A stretch of DNA of 24,254 nucleotides from an uncultured Porphyromonas sp. (GTDB taxonomy: Bacteria; Bacteroidota; Bacteroidia; Bacteroidales; Porphyromonadaceae). The translations under genes were made by a program, and so were the position numbers. Below are positions 15,641-23,939 of the stretch, one piece after another. The notes under the pieces are model-generated. The model made no database searches. It worked only from the letters and a program-made list of their open reading frames with translations, and had not been told where the DNA came from. Within the stretch, counting starts at the first letter, position 1. Each line of letters begins with the position of its first letter. Location: the NCBI GenBank assembly GCA_943912835.1, contig CALTVJ010000023.1, forward strand, positions 1 to 24,254. The letters are read 5' to 3'.

Positions 15641-17584
15641 TTGATACGTTGTATTAGCTTATCATTGTCTGTAATCTGTTTATTTTCTTGTTCTTCATTA
15701 GAAAATCGAGCGAGAAAACAGGAACAAAATAAACAATTTTTTGAAGCCGAGAGGCTTTATCAGAAATTGTATGATAAAACACCCCATAAAAAGACTAAAC
15801 GGGGATATTTAGCATACAAGCTTGCTTTGTGCAATCATGAATTGAGAAACTTTCATAAGGCATATCGATTCTACAAGCATGCAGAACGCTATAATTACCA
15901 AAGCCCATCATTGTCCTATAATATCGCTTATAGCTTACATTCACTAGGGAAGTATAAAGAAGCGCAAAAGTACTATGAAGCAAGCTTAAAGAGCTCTAGC
16001 TCCATACTTGCAAAAAACGGATTGTCTGGTCTAGCTCTTTCTTCTAAGGAAACACATGTTTTACCAACTTATAAGTTAGAGCCAATTTCACGAAGATTTA
16101 GAAAGTACAGATTGTATGATATTCATGTTCATTCAGAAAGCGGCTCTTTATATTTTTCGTCCTCTCAGCTTGACAAAAGATCAAACAAAGTCAATAAGCA
16201 TATAAGTGGTCTTCCTAGCCTTTATGTATGCAATTATAGTAATCAAGGGGAATTGACTGAAGAGCCCCGAATTTATGATAGGCTAGTACTTCCGCATAAG
16301 TTAGGAGTAGAGTCTTTTTCAATCACTAGTGATGGTTGTCGCGCTTATTATGTTCTGACAAATAAATCTGGTAGTTTACTTTATACTAGTGAGTATAATT
16401 GGGGTATGGGAACTTGGGAAACACCTCAAGTTTTGAAGATTTTCTCTGACAATGGTAATGTCTATGATATAAAAGATCCACAGATAAGTAGTTCTGGTCG
16501 GAAGCTATATTTTTGCATCAAAGATAGTCTATCTAAAGCTGATATTTATGAAGTTGATATTGATGGTGAGAAATTGCTTAAATCACCTCAAAGACTAGCC
16601 TTTAATACAATGGGAGATGACTTGTCCCCCTACCCTGTCGGAGATAGCCTATTGTATTTTGCTAGTGATGGTTATCCAAGTTATGGTGGGCTTGATTTAT
16701 TTCAAGCTAGACGCACATCTAGTGGATCTTGGGTCATTTCTCATTTTCCTCAGCCGATCAATAGTAGTGCTGATGATGTGTCTTTTGTTCCAATGCAACA
16801 CAATAAAGGGATAATTGTTTCGAATAGAGATAACTCAAAAGGGCACAACGAGTTATATAGCTATATGAAGTTGGAACAGAAAATGTTGCTTAATGGAGTG
16901 GTATTAGATAGAGATGGTCATCCAATTAGTGGAGCTCAAATTCGTATGGTTTGTAGAAGAGGAGCGCCACAGGAACAATATGCATTGAGTCATTCGGATG
17001 GATCGTTTTCATTTCAATTGGATACCTCAAACAACTATGTGTTACATGTATCTAAACCGGGATATCTCAGTCAATATGCCGATTTTAATACAGAAGTATT
17101 TGATAATCACGAAACATTTTTAATTGATTTTAAGCTGTACAACAAACAAAAAACTGAGATTCTTCGAGATGTTAATTACTCATTTGGTTGCGATCACTTG
17201 TCATCCAAAAGTAAACAGGCTTTAAACGAATTGTTTGAAGTTTTAGTTGCTAACCCCGAGGCAAATATTAAAATATCTTCGCATACCGATCGCATAGGTA
17301 ATAAAGATTTCAACAAGATATTGTCTCTCAAGAGGGCTAGAAGAGTTTGGGAGTATTTGATTGATCTTGGAATTTCGGAATCAAGAATATCTATAGAGGG
17401 TTGTGGAGCTCAGCAACCTTATATTGTTAAAGAGAAAGATGTTGTTCAATATCCTTTTTTAAGAATAGGGGATTTGTTGGATGAGCCATTTATACTGGGG
17501 TTAAGTGATTCCAAACAAAGAGCTATATGTGATTCGTTAAATCGACGCACCACGTTTAGCTATATAAATACAGATACGTTTTAA
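15641..17584 (+). CDS. PorE-like lipoprotein: TPR, beta-propeller, CRD and OmpA-C domains
   Basis: A 647-residue lipoprotein with the domain order of PorE (P. gingivalis PG1058), a periplasmic component needed for type IX secretion. A lipoprotein signal ends at LFSC with the lipidated C17. TPR-like helices span about 30-135. PD40/WD40-like blades follow at about 155-410, with repeated LYFSSS, KLYFCI and LLYFASDG strands. A CRD-type beta sandwich lies at about 416-500 (GVVLDRDGHPISGAQI). An OmpA C-terminal peptidoglycan-binding domain runs from about 510, with D550 (HTDRIG) and R565 (SLKRARR) at the canonical spacing. The start is the rare TTG at 15641, directly after the queE stop; no ATG precedes the signal peptide in frame. 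The stop shares one base with the uvrA ATG. Assignment to PorE rests on domain order and length, so a paralogous OmpA-family lipoprotein remains possible. Confidence 0.8.
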   Translation: MIRCISLSLSVICLFSCSSLENRARKQEQNKQFFEAERLYQKLYDKTPHKKTKRGYLAYKLALCNHELRNFHKAYRFYKHAERYNYQSPSLSYNIAYSLHSLGKYKEAQKYYEASLKSSSSILAKNGLSGLALSSKETHVLPTYKLEPISRRFRKYRLYDIHVHSESGSLYFSSSQLDKRSNKVNKHISGLPSLYVCNYSNQGELTEEPRIYDRLVLPHKLGVESFSITSDGCRAYYVLTNKSGSLLYTSEYNWGMGTWETPQVLKIFSDNGNVYDIKDPQISSSGRKLYFCIKDSLSKADIYEVDIDGEKLLKSPQRLAFNTMGDDLSPYPVGDSLLYFASDGYPSYGGLDLFQARRTSSGSWVISHFPQPINSSADDVSFVPMQHNKGIIVSNRDNSKGHNELYSYMKLEQKMLLNGVVLDRDGHPISGAQIRMVCRRGAPQEQYALSHSDGSFSFQLDTSNNYVLHVSKPGYLSQYADFNTEVFDNHETFLIDFKLYNKQKTEILRDVNYSFGCDHLSSKSKQALNELFEVLVANPEANIKISSHTDRIGNKDFNKILSLKRARRVWEYLIDLGISESRISIEGCGAQQPYIVKEKDVVQYPFLRIGDLLDEPFILGLSDSKQRAICDSLNRRTTFSYINTDTF

Positions 17585-20418
17585 TGAATAATGATATTAA
17601 GAGAGAGCATCAAAACTGCATATCTCTGAAGGGTATACGCGTAAATAATCTAAAAAATATAGATTTAGAAATCCCAAGAAATAAACTTGTCGTGATAACA
17701 GGTGTCAGTGGTAGTGGCAAGAGTTCGCTGGCATTCGATACTCTGTATGCTGAAGGGCAAAGGCGTTATGTTGAAAGTCTGTCTTCATATGCACGTCAAT
17801 TTTTAGGTCGTATGGGAAAACCTGAGAGTGATTGGATTTTGGGGCTTCCTCCAGCTATCGCTATAGAACAGCGTGTGATTAGCCGTAATCCTCGCTCAAC
17901 TATAGCAACATCGACAGAGATTTACGAATATCTACGACTACTCTATGCTCGTATTGGTCGTATGATATCTCCTACTAGTGGTATTGAAGTAAGAAAACAT
18001 CGCACAATAGATGTAATTAATTATATAAAAACTCTTCCTATTCAAAGTCGTGTATACATTTTAGTAGAATTAATCGGGCGGGAAGAAGAGCGAAAACAGC
18101 AGTTGGAATTACAACTACAGCAAGGATATTCTCGATTATGGATTGCTGGTAAGACTAAGCTGATTCAAGATTACTTAGAAGAGGGGGGAGAACTTCTAAA
18201 TACGAGTATGTACCTCATGCTTGATCGTTTATTGATAAGCGAAGATATAGATATTTCGTCTCGTCTCGGTGATAGTATTGAGCAAGCATTTTTTGATGGT
18301 CATGGTACTTGTGTAGTTGTGGCTGAGCTCCATTCAGGTGAAATACACAAACAGATTTTCAGTAACATCTTTGAAGCTGATGGTCGTGTGTTTCAGGAGC
18401 CGACTCCTGAGATGTTTAGCTTTAATAGTGCTGTAGGTGCATGTCCAGAGTGCGAAGGTTTTGGCAAGGTTATGGGGATAGAGGAGGACTTAGTTATACC
18501 CAACAAAAGCCTCTCTGTATTTGAAGATTGTGTCGCCTGTTGGAGAGGACAGGTTTCAAGTGAATGGAAAAAAATGTTCATCCAATATGCTAGTCCATTA
18601 GGCTTCCCGATACATAGACCTTATATTGAGCTCAGCGAAGCCGAGCGAGAGTTATTATGGCGAGGTGTCCCCATCGATAATGACTCCTATGTAGATACTA
18701 TTGGTATTGATAGTTATTTTAAAGTTCTGCAGAGAGATATTCACAAAGTTCAGAATAGGGTTCGTTTATCTCATTTTAAGGGAAAGACAGTATGTCCGAG
18801 TTGTAAGGGAGGACGCCTATCGTCTGATGCTTTATGTGTGCGAATTGGAGGTAAAAATATTGCTGAACTTGTTTCTTTGACCCTTTCAGAGGCTAAAGAC
18901 TTTTTCTCTAATTTGGAATTAAACGAATATGATTCTTTTGTAGCAGAGAGACTATTGTCAGAAATAACATCTAGAATCAACTTTCTGATAGATGTTGGGT
19001 TAAACTACTTAACACTGGATAGATTGTCTAATACACTATCAGGTGGTGAAAGCCAAAGGGTTACCTTAGCATCTCAATTGGGGAATAGTCTGGTGGGGTC
19101 ATTGTATGTACTAGACGAGCCCAGTATTGGGTTACATCAGCGAGATACTTCTCGCTTAATATCAGTAATGAAGCGACTCCGAGATTTGGGTAATACAGTC
19201 GTCGTCGTCGAACACGATGAAGAGGTGATGAGATCTAGTGATTTCTTGGTAGATATTGGCCCTATGGCAGGAGCTTATGGAGGAGAAGTTATTTATGCCG
19301 GGAATACTCAAGATATTGACGAAACAACACCTGGGCTCACGGCATCTTATCTCAATAAAAAATCTACGATCACACTTCCTCATAGTAGAAGATCTTGGAA
19401 TCGTTATATAGAAGTGTCTGGAGCGAGAAAGCACAATCTTAAAGCGCTTGATGTACGTATCCCTTTGCATACTCTGACTGTGATAAGTGGTATCAGTGGT
19501 TCAGGAAAAAGTACCTTAGTGCGAGATATCTTTTACGAAGCTCTACGTAGATATCTCAATGGTGATCCTCTAGATGGTGTAAATATTGCTGCTCTTACGG
19601 GGGATTTAACTGAGATCAAGCAAGTCGAATTTGTGGATCAAAACAACATCGCCCGAAGCTCAAGATCTAATGCGTCGATATATGTTGGAGCATTTGATGA
19701 GATACGGAAATTATATAGTGAGCAGGCTTTAGCACAACAAATGGGGTATAAACCAGCTTATTTTAGTTTTAATAAAGAGGGAGGCAGGTGCGAACACTGT
19801 AAAGGTGATGGATTTACTGTTGTAGAGATGCAATTTATGGCTGATATTACTCTCCCATGTGAAGAGTGTGATGGTAGACGATTTCGAAATGAAACATTAG
19901 AGGTTGAGTTTTATGGTAAAAATGTCTACGAGATTCTTGAACTGAGCGTGGATGAAGCCATCTCGTTCTTTGAGCAACATAACGAAAATAAAACTACAAA
20001 AGAAATTATCGAACGGCTAAAACCTTTGCAGCAAGTTGGTTTGGGGTATATTAAATTAGGACAAAATAGCTCAACTTTATCTGGAGGCGAAAATCAAAGA
20101 GTTAAACTAGCTTACTATCTTGGACGTGGAAAAAAAGAAGCGACACTATTCATTTTTGACGAACCAACCACAGGGCTACACTTTCATGACATTAAAACCT
20201 TGCTTAGCGCTTTCAACTCTTTGGTAGAAGCAGGGCATTCTTTGGTTGTTATTGAGCATAACATGGAAGTTATCAAATCTGCAGATTGGGTTATTGATTT
20301 GGGTCCAGAGGGGGGAGATCTTGGTGGATATATCGTGGCTGAGGGAACCCCAGAAGAGGTTGCAAGGCAAGACCAGAATAGTTGGACAGGACGATATCTT
20401 CGTGATATAGTAGGATAA
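17584..20418 (+). CDS. uvrA: Excinuclease ABC subunit A (UvrA)
   Basis: Damage-recognition ATPase of nucleotide excision repair, acting as a dimer with UvrB on DNA. Length is 944 residues, against 940 in E. coli. The first ABC half has Walker A GVSGSGKSS at 40-48 and signature LSGGESQR near 485-492. The second has GISGSGKS near 636-643 and LSGGENQR near 831-838. The UvrB-interaction-side zinc module has C287/C290 and C404/C407, and the DNA-binding zinc finger has C736/C739 and C759/C762. The ATG overlaps the previous stop as TAATG, implying coupling to the PorE-like gene. It is the last gene of the lepA operon, and the FKBP cluster has its own promoter 8 bp past the stop. Bacteroidetes often carry a second UvrA, so this is one of possibly two. 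Confidence 0.97.
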   Translation: MNNDIKREHQNCISLKGIRVNNLKNIDLEIPRNKLVVITGVSGSGKSSLAFDTLYAEGQRRYVESLSSYARQFLGRMGKPESDWILGLPPAIAIEQRVISRNPRSTIATSTEIYEYLRLLYARIGRMISPTSGIEVRKHRTIDVINYIKTLPIQSRVYILVELIGREEERKQQLELQLQQGYSRLWIAGKTKLIQDYLEEGGELLNTSMYLMLDRLLISEDIDISSRLGDSIEQAFFDGHGTCVVVAELHSGEIHKQIFSNIFEADGRVFQEPTPEMFSFNSAVGACPECEGFGKVMGIEEDLVIPNKSLSVFEDCVACWRGQVSSEWKKMFIQYASPLGFPIHRPYIELSEAERELLWRGVPIDNDSYVDTIGIDSYFKVLQRDIHKVQNRVRLSHFKGKTVCPSCKGGRLSSDALCVRIGGKNIAELVSLTLSEAKDFFSNLELNEYDSFVAERLLSEITSRINFLIDVGLNYLTLDRLSNTLSGGESQRVTLASQLGNSLVGSLYVLDEPSIGLHQRDTSRLISVMKRLRDLGNTVVVVEHDEEVMRSSDFLVDIGPMAGAYGGEVIYAGNTQDIDETTPGLTASYLNKKSTITLPHSRRSWNRYIEVSGARKHNLKALDVRIPLHTLTVISGISGSGKSTLVRDIFYEALRRYLNGDPLDGVNIAALTGDLTEIKQVEFVDQNNIARSSRSNASIYVGAFDEIRKLYSEQALAQQMGYKPAYFSFNKEGGRCEHCKGDGFTVVEMQFMADITLPCEECDGRRFRNETLEVEFYGKNVYEILELSVDEAISFFEQHNENKTTKEIIERLKPLQQVGLGYIKLGQNSSTLSGGENQRVKLAYYLGRGKKEATLFIFDEPTTGLHFHDIKTLLSAFNSLVEAGHSLVVIEHNMEVIKSADWVIDLGPEGGDLGGYIVAEGTPEEVARQDQNSWTGRYLRDIVG

Positions 20419-20425
20419 AATGTTG

Positions 20426-20433
20426 TATCTTTG
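20426..20433 (+). promoter_or_regulatory. -7 promoter element for the FKBP cluster
   Basis: TATCTTTG is an exact TAnnTTTG match 38 bp before the first FKBP gene's ATG and just past the uvrA stop. No good -33 box is visible, since that region falls in the uvrA coding end. No terminator separates uvrA from this cluster, so readthrough is also likely. Confidence 0.5.
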
Positions 20434-20471
20434 CTTACAGATAAACATCATACAAACAAGATATAAGAGAT

Positions 20472-21056
20472 ATGAATAAAGTTAGTTATGCTTTAGGATT
20501 GAGTATCGGACAAAATTTCAAAGCATCTGGATTTGAGAATATCAATACAGAAGACTTCGTGGCAGGACTTAACTCTGTTTTAGAAGAGAAAGAGCCTGCA
20601 ATGAGCATTGATGAAGCCAAGATGATCATAAACGAATACTTTGCAGAGGTACAAGCTAAAGCAGTCAAACTAAACAAAGAAGCTGGGGAAGAGTTCCTGC
20701 GTATCAATAGTCACAAAGCTGGTGTAATTACTTTGTCAAGTGGATTACAGTATGAGATCCTTACTGAAGGTAAAGGTGACAAACCTAAATTGACAGATAC
20801 AGTTCGTTGTCACTATCATGGGACTTTAATCAATGGAGTTGTATTTGATAGCTCGATAGATAGAGGTGAACCTGCAGAGTTTCCACTACAAGGGGTCATC
20901 AAAGGGTGGACTGAAATACTGCAGCTTATGCCTGTTGGATCTAAGTGGAAAGTTACAATCCCGAGCGAACTAGCCTATGGTGATCGTGGTGCTGGACAAT
21001 TGATTCAACCAGGAAGTACACTTGTTTTCATCATTGACTTGATTGCTATTGTCTAG
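20472..21056 (+). CDS. FKBP-type peptidyl-prolyl isomerase, no signal peptide
   Basis: A 194-residue prolyl cis-trans isomerase of the FklB/FkpA type. Residues 1 to about 85 form the helical N-terminal dimerisation part (MNKVSYALGLSIGQNF, then DEAKMIINEYFAEVQ). The FKBP domain follows from about 90. Its binding-pocket residues are present: Y115, F125-D126, V142-I143, W146, Y169 and F186. No signal peptide or lipobox is seen, so it is probably cytoplasmic, unlike the two FKBP genes downstream. It is the first gene of the triplet, preceded by TATCTTTG, and the next gene starts 10 bp after its stop. Confidence 0.92.
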   Translation: MNKVSYALGLSIGQNFKASGFENINTEDFVAGLNSVLEEKEPAMSIDEAKMIINEYFAEVQAKAVKLNKEAGEEFLRINSHKAGVITLSSGLQYEILTEGKGDKPKLTDTVRCHYHGTLINGVVFDSSIDRGEPAEFPLQGVIKGWTEILQLMPVGSKWKVTIPSELAYGDRGAGQLIQPGSTLVFIIDLIAIV

Positions 21057-21066
21057 TCTTTGAACT

Positions 21067-21840
21067 ATGGCTTTTCTCAATAATTATATCTCCCTTATAT
21101 CTGGGATAATCTCTCTTGGCTTACTCTCTTCTTGTTCGTCTAGTAAACAAATACTAGAAAAAACAAGTAGTATGAGTCGTATGGATTCTGTTGCCTATGC
21201 CTTTGGAGTTATTAATGCAGAGTCTTTTGAGCGAATTTTATCAAAAGTTCCTGGTGATAGCCTAAATCGTCAAGAACTAATAAGAGGATTTTCTCAGAAA
21301 CTTCAAACTCCTTCATCATTGGTGATTAGCCTTGAGTCTGCAAGAAGTGTTTTTGAAAATTACATAAAGGAACTACAAGATCGAGAAAACCTCAAAAGAA
21401 TATCTCAAAATGACAGCATCTTTGAAGAGAATAAACTTAATCCCCAATTTAAAACGACTTCATCTGGTTTACAATATAGAGTAATCAGAGAGGGCTATGG
21501 TATTCAAGTTTCTTCTCCTCAGGATACTGTTGTAGTACATTATGTTGGCAAGTTATTAGATGGTCGTGTGTTTGATAGCTCATACGACAGACAGTTGCCA
21601 GCTACTTTTCCTCTTGATCAAGTTATTGAAGGATGGACTGAGGGTATTGCGTTAATGAAGATTGGGTCTAAGTATCAATTTTTCATTCCGAATAAGTTAG
21701 CTTATGGTGCAAATGGAGCTGGTGGAGCAATTCCTCCCCACTCTACACTTATCTTTGACGTAGAATTATTAAATATTCTGCCACGACAAGAGAGAAAAGA
21801 TGGTCAGAGATCCAACCAAGAACCTGTTAAGAGACAATAG
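21067..21840 (+). CDS. FKBP-type peptidyl-prolyl isomerase, lipoprotein
   Basis: A 257-residue lipoprotein with an FKBP domain. The N-terminus is a hydrophobic signal ending in the lipobox LSSC with C23 as the lipidated residue. No acidic surface-export signal follows the cysteine (SSSKQ), so a periplasm-facing location is more likely. A short helical N-terminal region resembling FkpA's dimerisation part spans about 36-110. The FKBP domain follows from about 130, with pocket residues Y159, F169-D170, V186-I187, W190, Y213 and F230. A charged tail (QERKDGQRSNQEPVKRQ) extends past the fold. It is expected to help fold exported proteins. The gene sits 10 bp after the cytoplasmic FKBP gene and 38 bp before the third. 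Confidence 0.9.
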   Translation: MAFLNNYISLISGIISLGLLSSCSSSKQILEKTSSMSRMDSVAYAFGVINAESFERILSKVPGDSLNRQELIRGFSQKLQTPSSLVISLESARSVFENYIKELQDRENLKRISQNDSIFEENKLNPQFKTTSSGLQYRVIREGYGIQVSSPQDTVVVHYVGKLLDGRVFDSSYDRQLPATFPLDQVIEGWTEGIALMKIGSKYQFFIPNKLAYGANGAGGAIPPHSTLIFDVELLNILPRQERKDGQRSNQEPVKRQ

Positions 21841-21878
21841 AAAACGAAAATAATAACTATCAACAATATCAGAAGACA

Positions 21879-22730
21879 ATGAAAAAGTTTTTTGTAGGAG
21901 CTGCAATGGCGGCGTTAACTGTGATGGGTGTAGCTTGCCAAGGTGGAAGCACTACCCCTAAAAATAGTGCAGATAGCCTAGCTTATGCCCAGGGTATGAT
22001 GCAAGGGAAGCGATATGCCGAGATGATCGCTATGTCAGCACAACAAGGTATGAACTTGAATAAAGATGCCTTTTTAAAAGGGTTTAAAGAGGGTATAAAG
22101 GACACTACAAGCTTTAGTTACTTTGCAGGAGGCTTTACTGGAGCTCAAATGAGTAAGCAAATGATGGAGGATTCTATTAATCTGCAACATTTCCTCGCAG
22201 CATTTGAAAGTGCTGTTAAGGCTGACTCTACAACAACTTTCCTCTTAAATGATAGTGTTGCTCAAGAGCTAATGATGAAAGCTCAAGAAATTAGCCGAGA
22301 AAGAGCAATGAAAAAGCATGAGGAAGAGCAAGAAAAACTCTATGGTGCAAATAAACAAAAGGGTGTAGATTTTATTCAAAACTTCAAGAAAGAGCAGGGT
22401 GTTAAGGTTACAGAGAGTGGACTTGCATACAAATATTTAGCGCAAGGTACTGGAGCCACCCCAAAAGCTACAGATAAAGTTAAGGTTTCTTACGTTGGTA
22501 CTCTTATTAACGGTAAGGAATTTGATAAAAATGATGAGATTGAGTTCCCTGTAGAGGGTGTAATTAAAGGTTGGACAGAGATGTTACAACTTATGAAAGT
22601 TGGAGACAAGGTCAAGGTTGTAATCCCTCAAGAGCTTGCTTATGGATCTCAAGGAGCAGGAGCAGATATTGAACCTTTTAGTACCCTAGTTTTTGAGATG
22701 GAACTGAAGGAGGTTCTACCAAACAAATAA
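21879..22730 (+). CDS. FKBP-type peptidyl-prolyl isomerase, exported (probable lipoprotein)
   Basis: A 283-residue exported FKBP protein. The signal MKKFFVGAAMAALTVMGVAC has a weak lipobox (GVAC, C20), with G in place of the usual L/V/I at -3, so lipidation is probable and not certain. A long FkpA-like helical dimerisation arm spans about 30-170 and includes a charged helix (KKHEEEQEKL). The FKBP domain follows, with Y205, F215-D216, V228-I229, W232, Y255 and F272. The loop after F-D is four residues shorter than in the two upstream paralogues (F215 to F223, against twelve residues), which may change substrate contacts. It is the last gene of the cluster and is followed by a strong terminator 22 bp after its stop. 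Confidence 0.9.
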   Translation: MKKFFVGAAMAALTVMGVACQGGSTTPKNSADSLAYAQGMMQGKRYAEMIAMSAQQGMNLNKDAFLKGFKEGIKDTTSFSYFAGGFTGAQMSKQMMEDSINLQHFLAAFESAVKADSTTTFLLNDSVAQELMMKAQEISRERAMKKHEEEQEKLYGANKQKGVDFIQNFKKEQGVKVTESGLAYKYLAQGTGATPKATDKVKVSYVGTLINGKEFDKNDEIEFPVEGVIKGWTEMLQLMKVGDKVKVVIPQELAYGSQGAGADIEPFSTLVFEMELKEVLPNK

Positions 22731-22752
22731 TTTAACTTTCATTGATATAGGC

Positions 22753-22797
22753 AGAGCACTCGCGGAGCTATAGCTTCGTGAGTGCTCTCTCTTTTGT
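22753..22797 (+). terminator. Strong intrinsic terminator after the FKBP cluster
   Basis: AGAGCACTC pairs with GAGTGCTCT, and the stem continues through CGCGGAGCT/AGCTTCGTG with G-T wobbles to about 15 bp around a small loop. CTCTTTTGT follows directly as the T-tract. This is the clearest terminator in the window. Confidence 0.85.
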
Positions 22798-22823
22798 GCA
22801 ATTGGGAAAACTTTGTATATTTG
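22793..22823 (+). promoter_or_regulatory. Consensus promoter for galM
   Basis: TTTG at 22793-22796, exactly 19 bp, then TATATTTG at 22816-22823: both boxes match the Bacteroidetes sigma-ABfr consensus in full. The predicted start near 22830 gives a leader of about 22 nt. The -33 box lies in the T-tract of the preceding terminator. Confidence 0.8.
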
Positions 22824-22852
22824 ACTTTAGTTTGATTATAAGATTTTAAGGT

Positions 22853-23923
22853 ATGAATAACAAAGCAAAGCTAAATCCTAATGCATTTAGTGCTTATGTA
22901 GATAAGAAAGAGATTAAACTTATCTCTTTGAGAAATAAATGGGGTTCAGAGGCTCATTTTATAAATCAAGGAGCTAAATTAGTCTCTTTGGTAATTCCTT
23001 CTTCTGAGGGCTTTTCTGATGTCGTGATTGGTCATGACTCAATTTCTGAATATATCAATAGCGAAGAGCAGTACTTTGGTGCCATTTGTGGACGTTATGC
23101 AAATAGAATTGCCAAAGGTAAATTCCATTTAGATGGGGTTGAGTATAATTTGGCAGTAAATAATGGACCAAACGCATTGCATGGAGGTCTTAAAGGTTTT
23201 AATGCTGTTGTTTGGGATATAGTTGAGCAATCAGAAGAAAGTGTACTCTTGGCTTATACATCTGTTGAGGATGAAGAAGGGTATCCTGGAAACCTAACGG
23301 TTAAGGTTAAGTACACTTTGACGAATGATAACGAATTATGTATCGATTATACAGCCCAGACTGATAAAACAACTGTAATAAATCTTACGAATCATGCCTA
23401 CTTTAACTTATCAGGAGATGGGGACCAGAGTATTCATGATCATATTTTAGAAGTGAATGCTGAGTTTTTCTTGCCAACAGATGAAACTGCGATACCTTAT
23501 GGGAAAGCAGAGAATGTCGCGGATACACCTTTTGACTTCCGAACACCCCATACTATTGGTGAGCGTATAGATACTCCTATAGACCAGTTAGTTTGGGCGA
23601 GAGGTTATGATCATACATTCATTTTGAATAAACCTCTTAATAAATTAGGTCTTGCAGCACGAGTACTATCTCCAAAGACCAACATTTTGATGGAAGTCTA
23701 TACTGATCAGCCCGGAGTTCAACTTTATACAGGGAACTGGATGAGTGGGAATATGAGAGGGAAACATGGGAATAGATACCCAGCCAGATCTGCCTTTTGT
23801 CTAGAAACTCAACATTATCCAGATAGCCCTAACCGACCTGAGTACCCGTCAACAAGGTTGGAGCCAGGTGAGCAGTTTAAGTCTACGACGGTTTATGCTT
23901 TTAAATTAGCCGAAAATATCTAA
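22853..23923 (+). CDS. galM: Aldose 1-epimerase (galactose mutarotase) GalM
   Basis: Interconverts alpha and beta anomers of galactose or glucose, feeding the Leloir pathway. The 356-residue chain is typical in length. It shows the substrate-binding ANRIAKGKF region and H110 (NALHGG), the catalytic acid H181 (LTNHAYFNL), and the catalytic base E318 in CLETQHYPDSPN. No signal peptide is present, so it should be cytoplasmic. The ATG at 22853 lies 29 bp after the -7 box of a consensus promoter. The following gene, a sugar transporter, starts 16 bp after its stop, so uptake and mutarotation are probably expressed together. In Bacteroidales galK often follows, but that would lie outside the window. 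Confidence 0.94.
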   Translation: MNNKAKLNPNAFSAYVDKKEIKLISLRNKWGSEAHFINQGAKLVSLVIPSSEGFSDVVIGHDSISEYINSEEQYFGAICGRYANRIAKGKFHLDGVEYNLAVNNGPNALHGGLKGFNAVVWDIVEQSEESVLLAYTSVEDEEGYPGNLTVKVKYTLTNDNELCIDYTAQTDKTTVINLTNHAYFNLSGDGDQSIHDHILEVNAEFFLPTDETAIPYGKAENVADTPFDFRTPHTIGERIDTPIDQLVWARGYDHTFILNKPLNKLGLAARVLSPKTNILMEVYTDQPGVQLYTGNWMSGNMRGKHGNRYPARSAFCLETQHYPDSPNRPEYPSTRLEPGEQFKSTTVYAFKLAENI

Positions 23924-23939
23924 ACAAATAAATTATATA

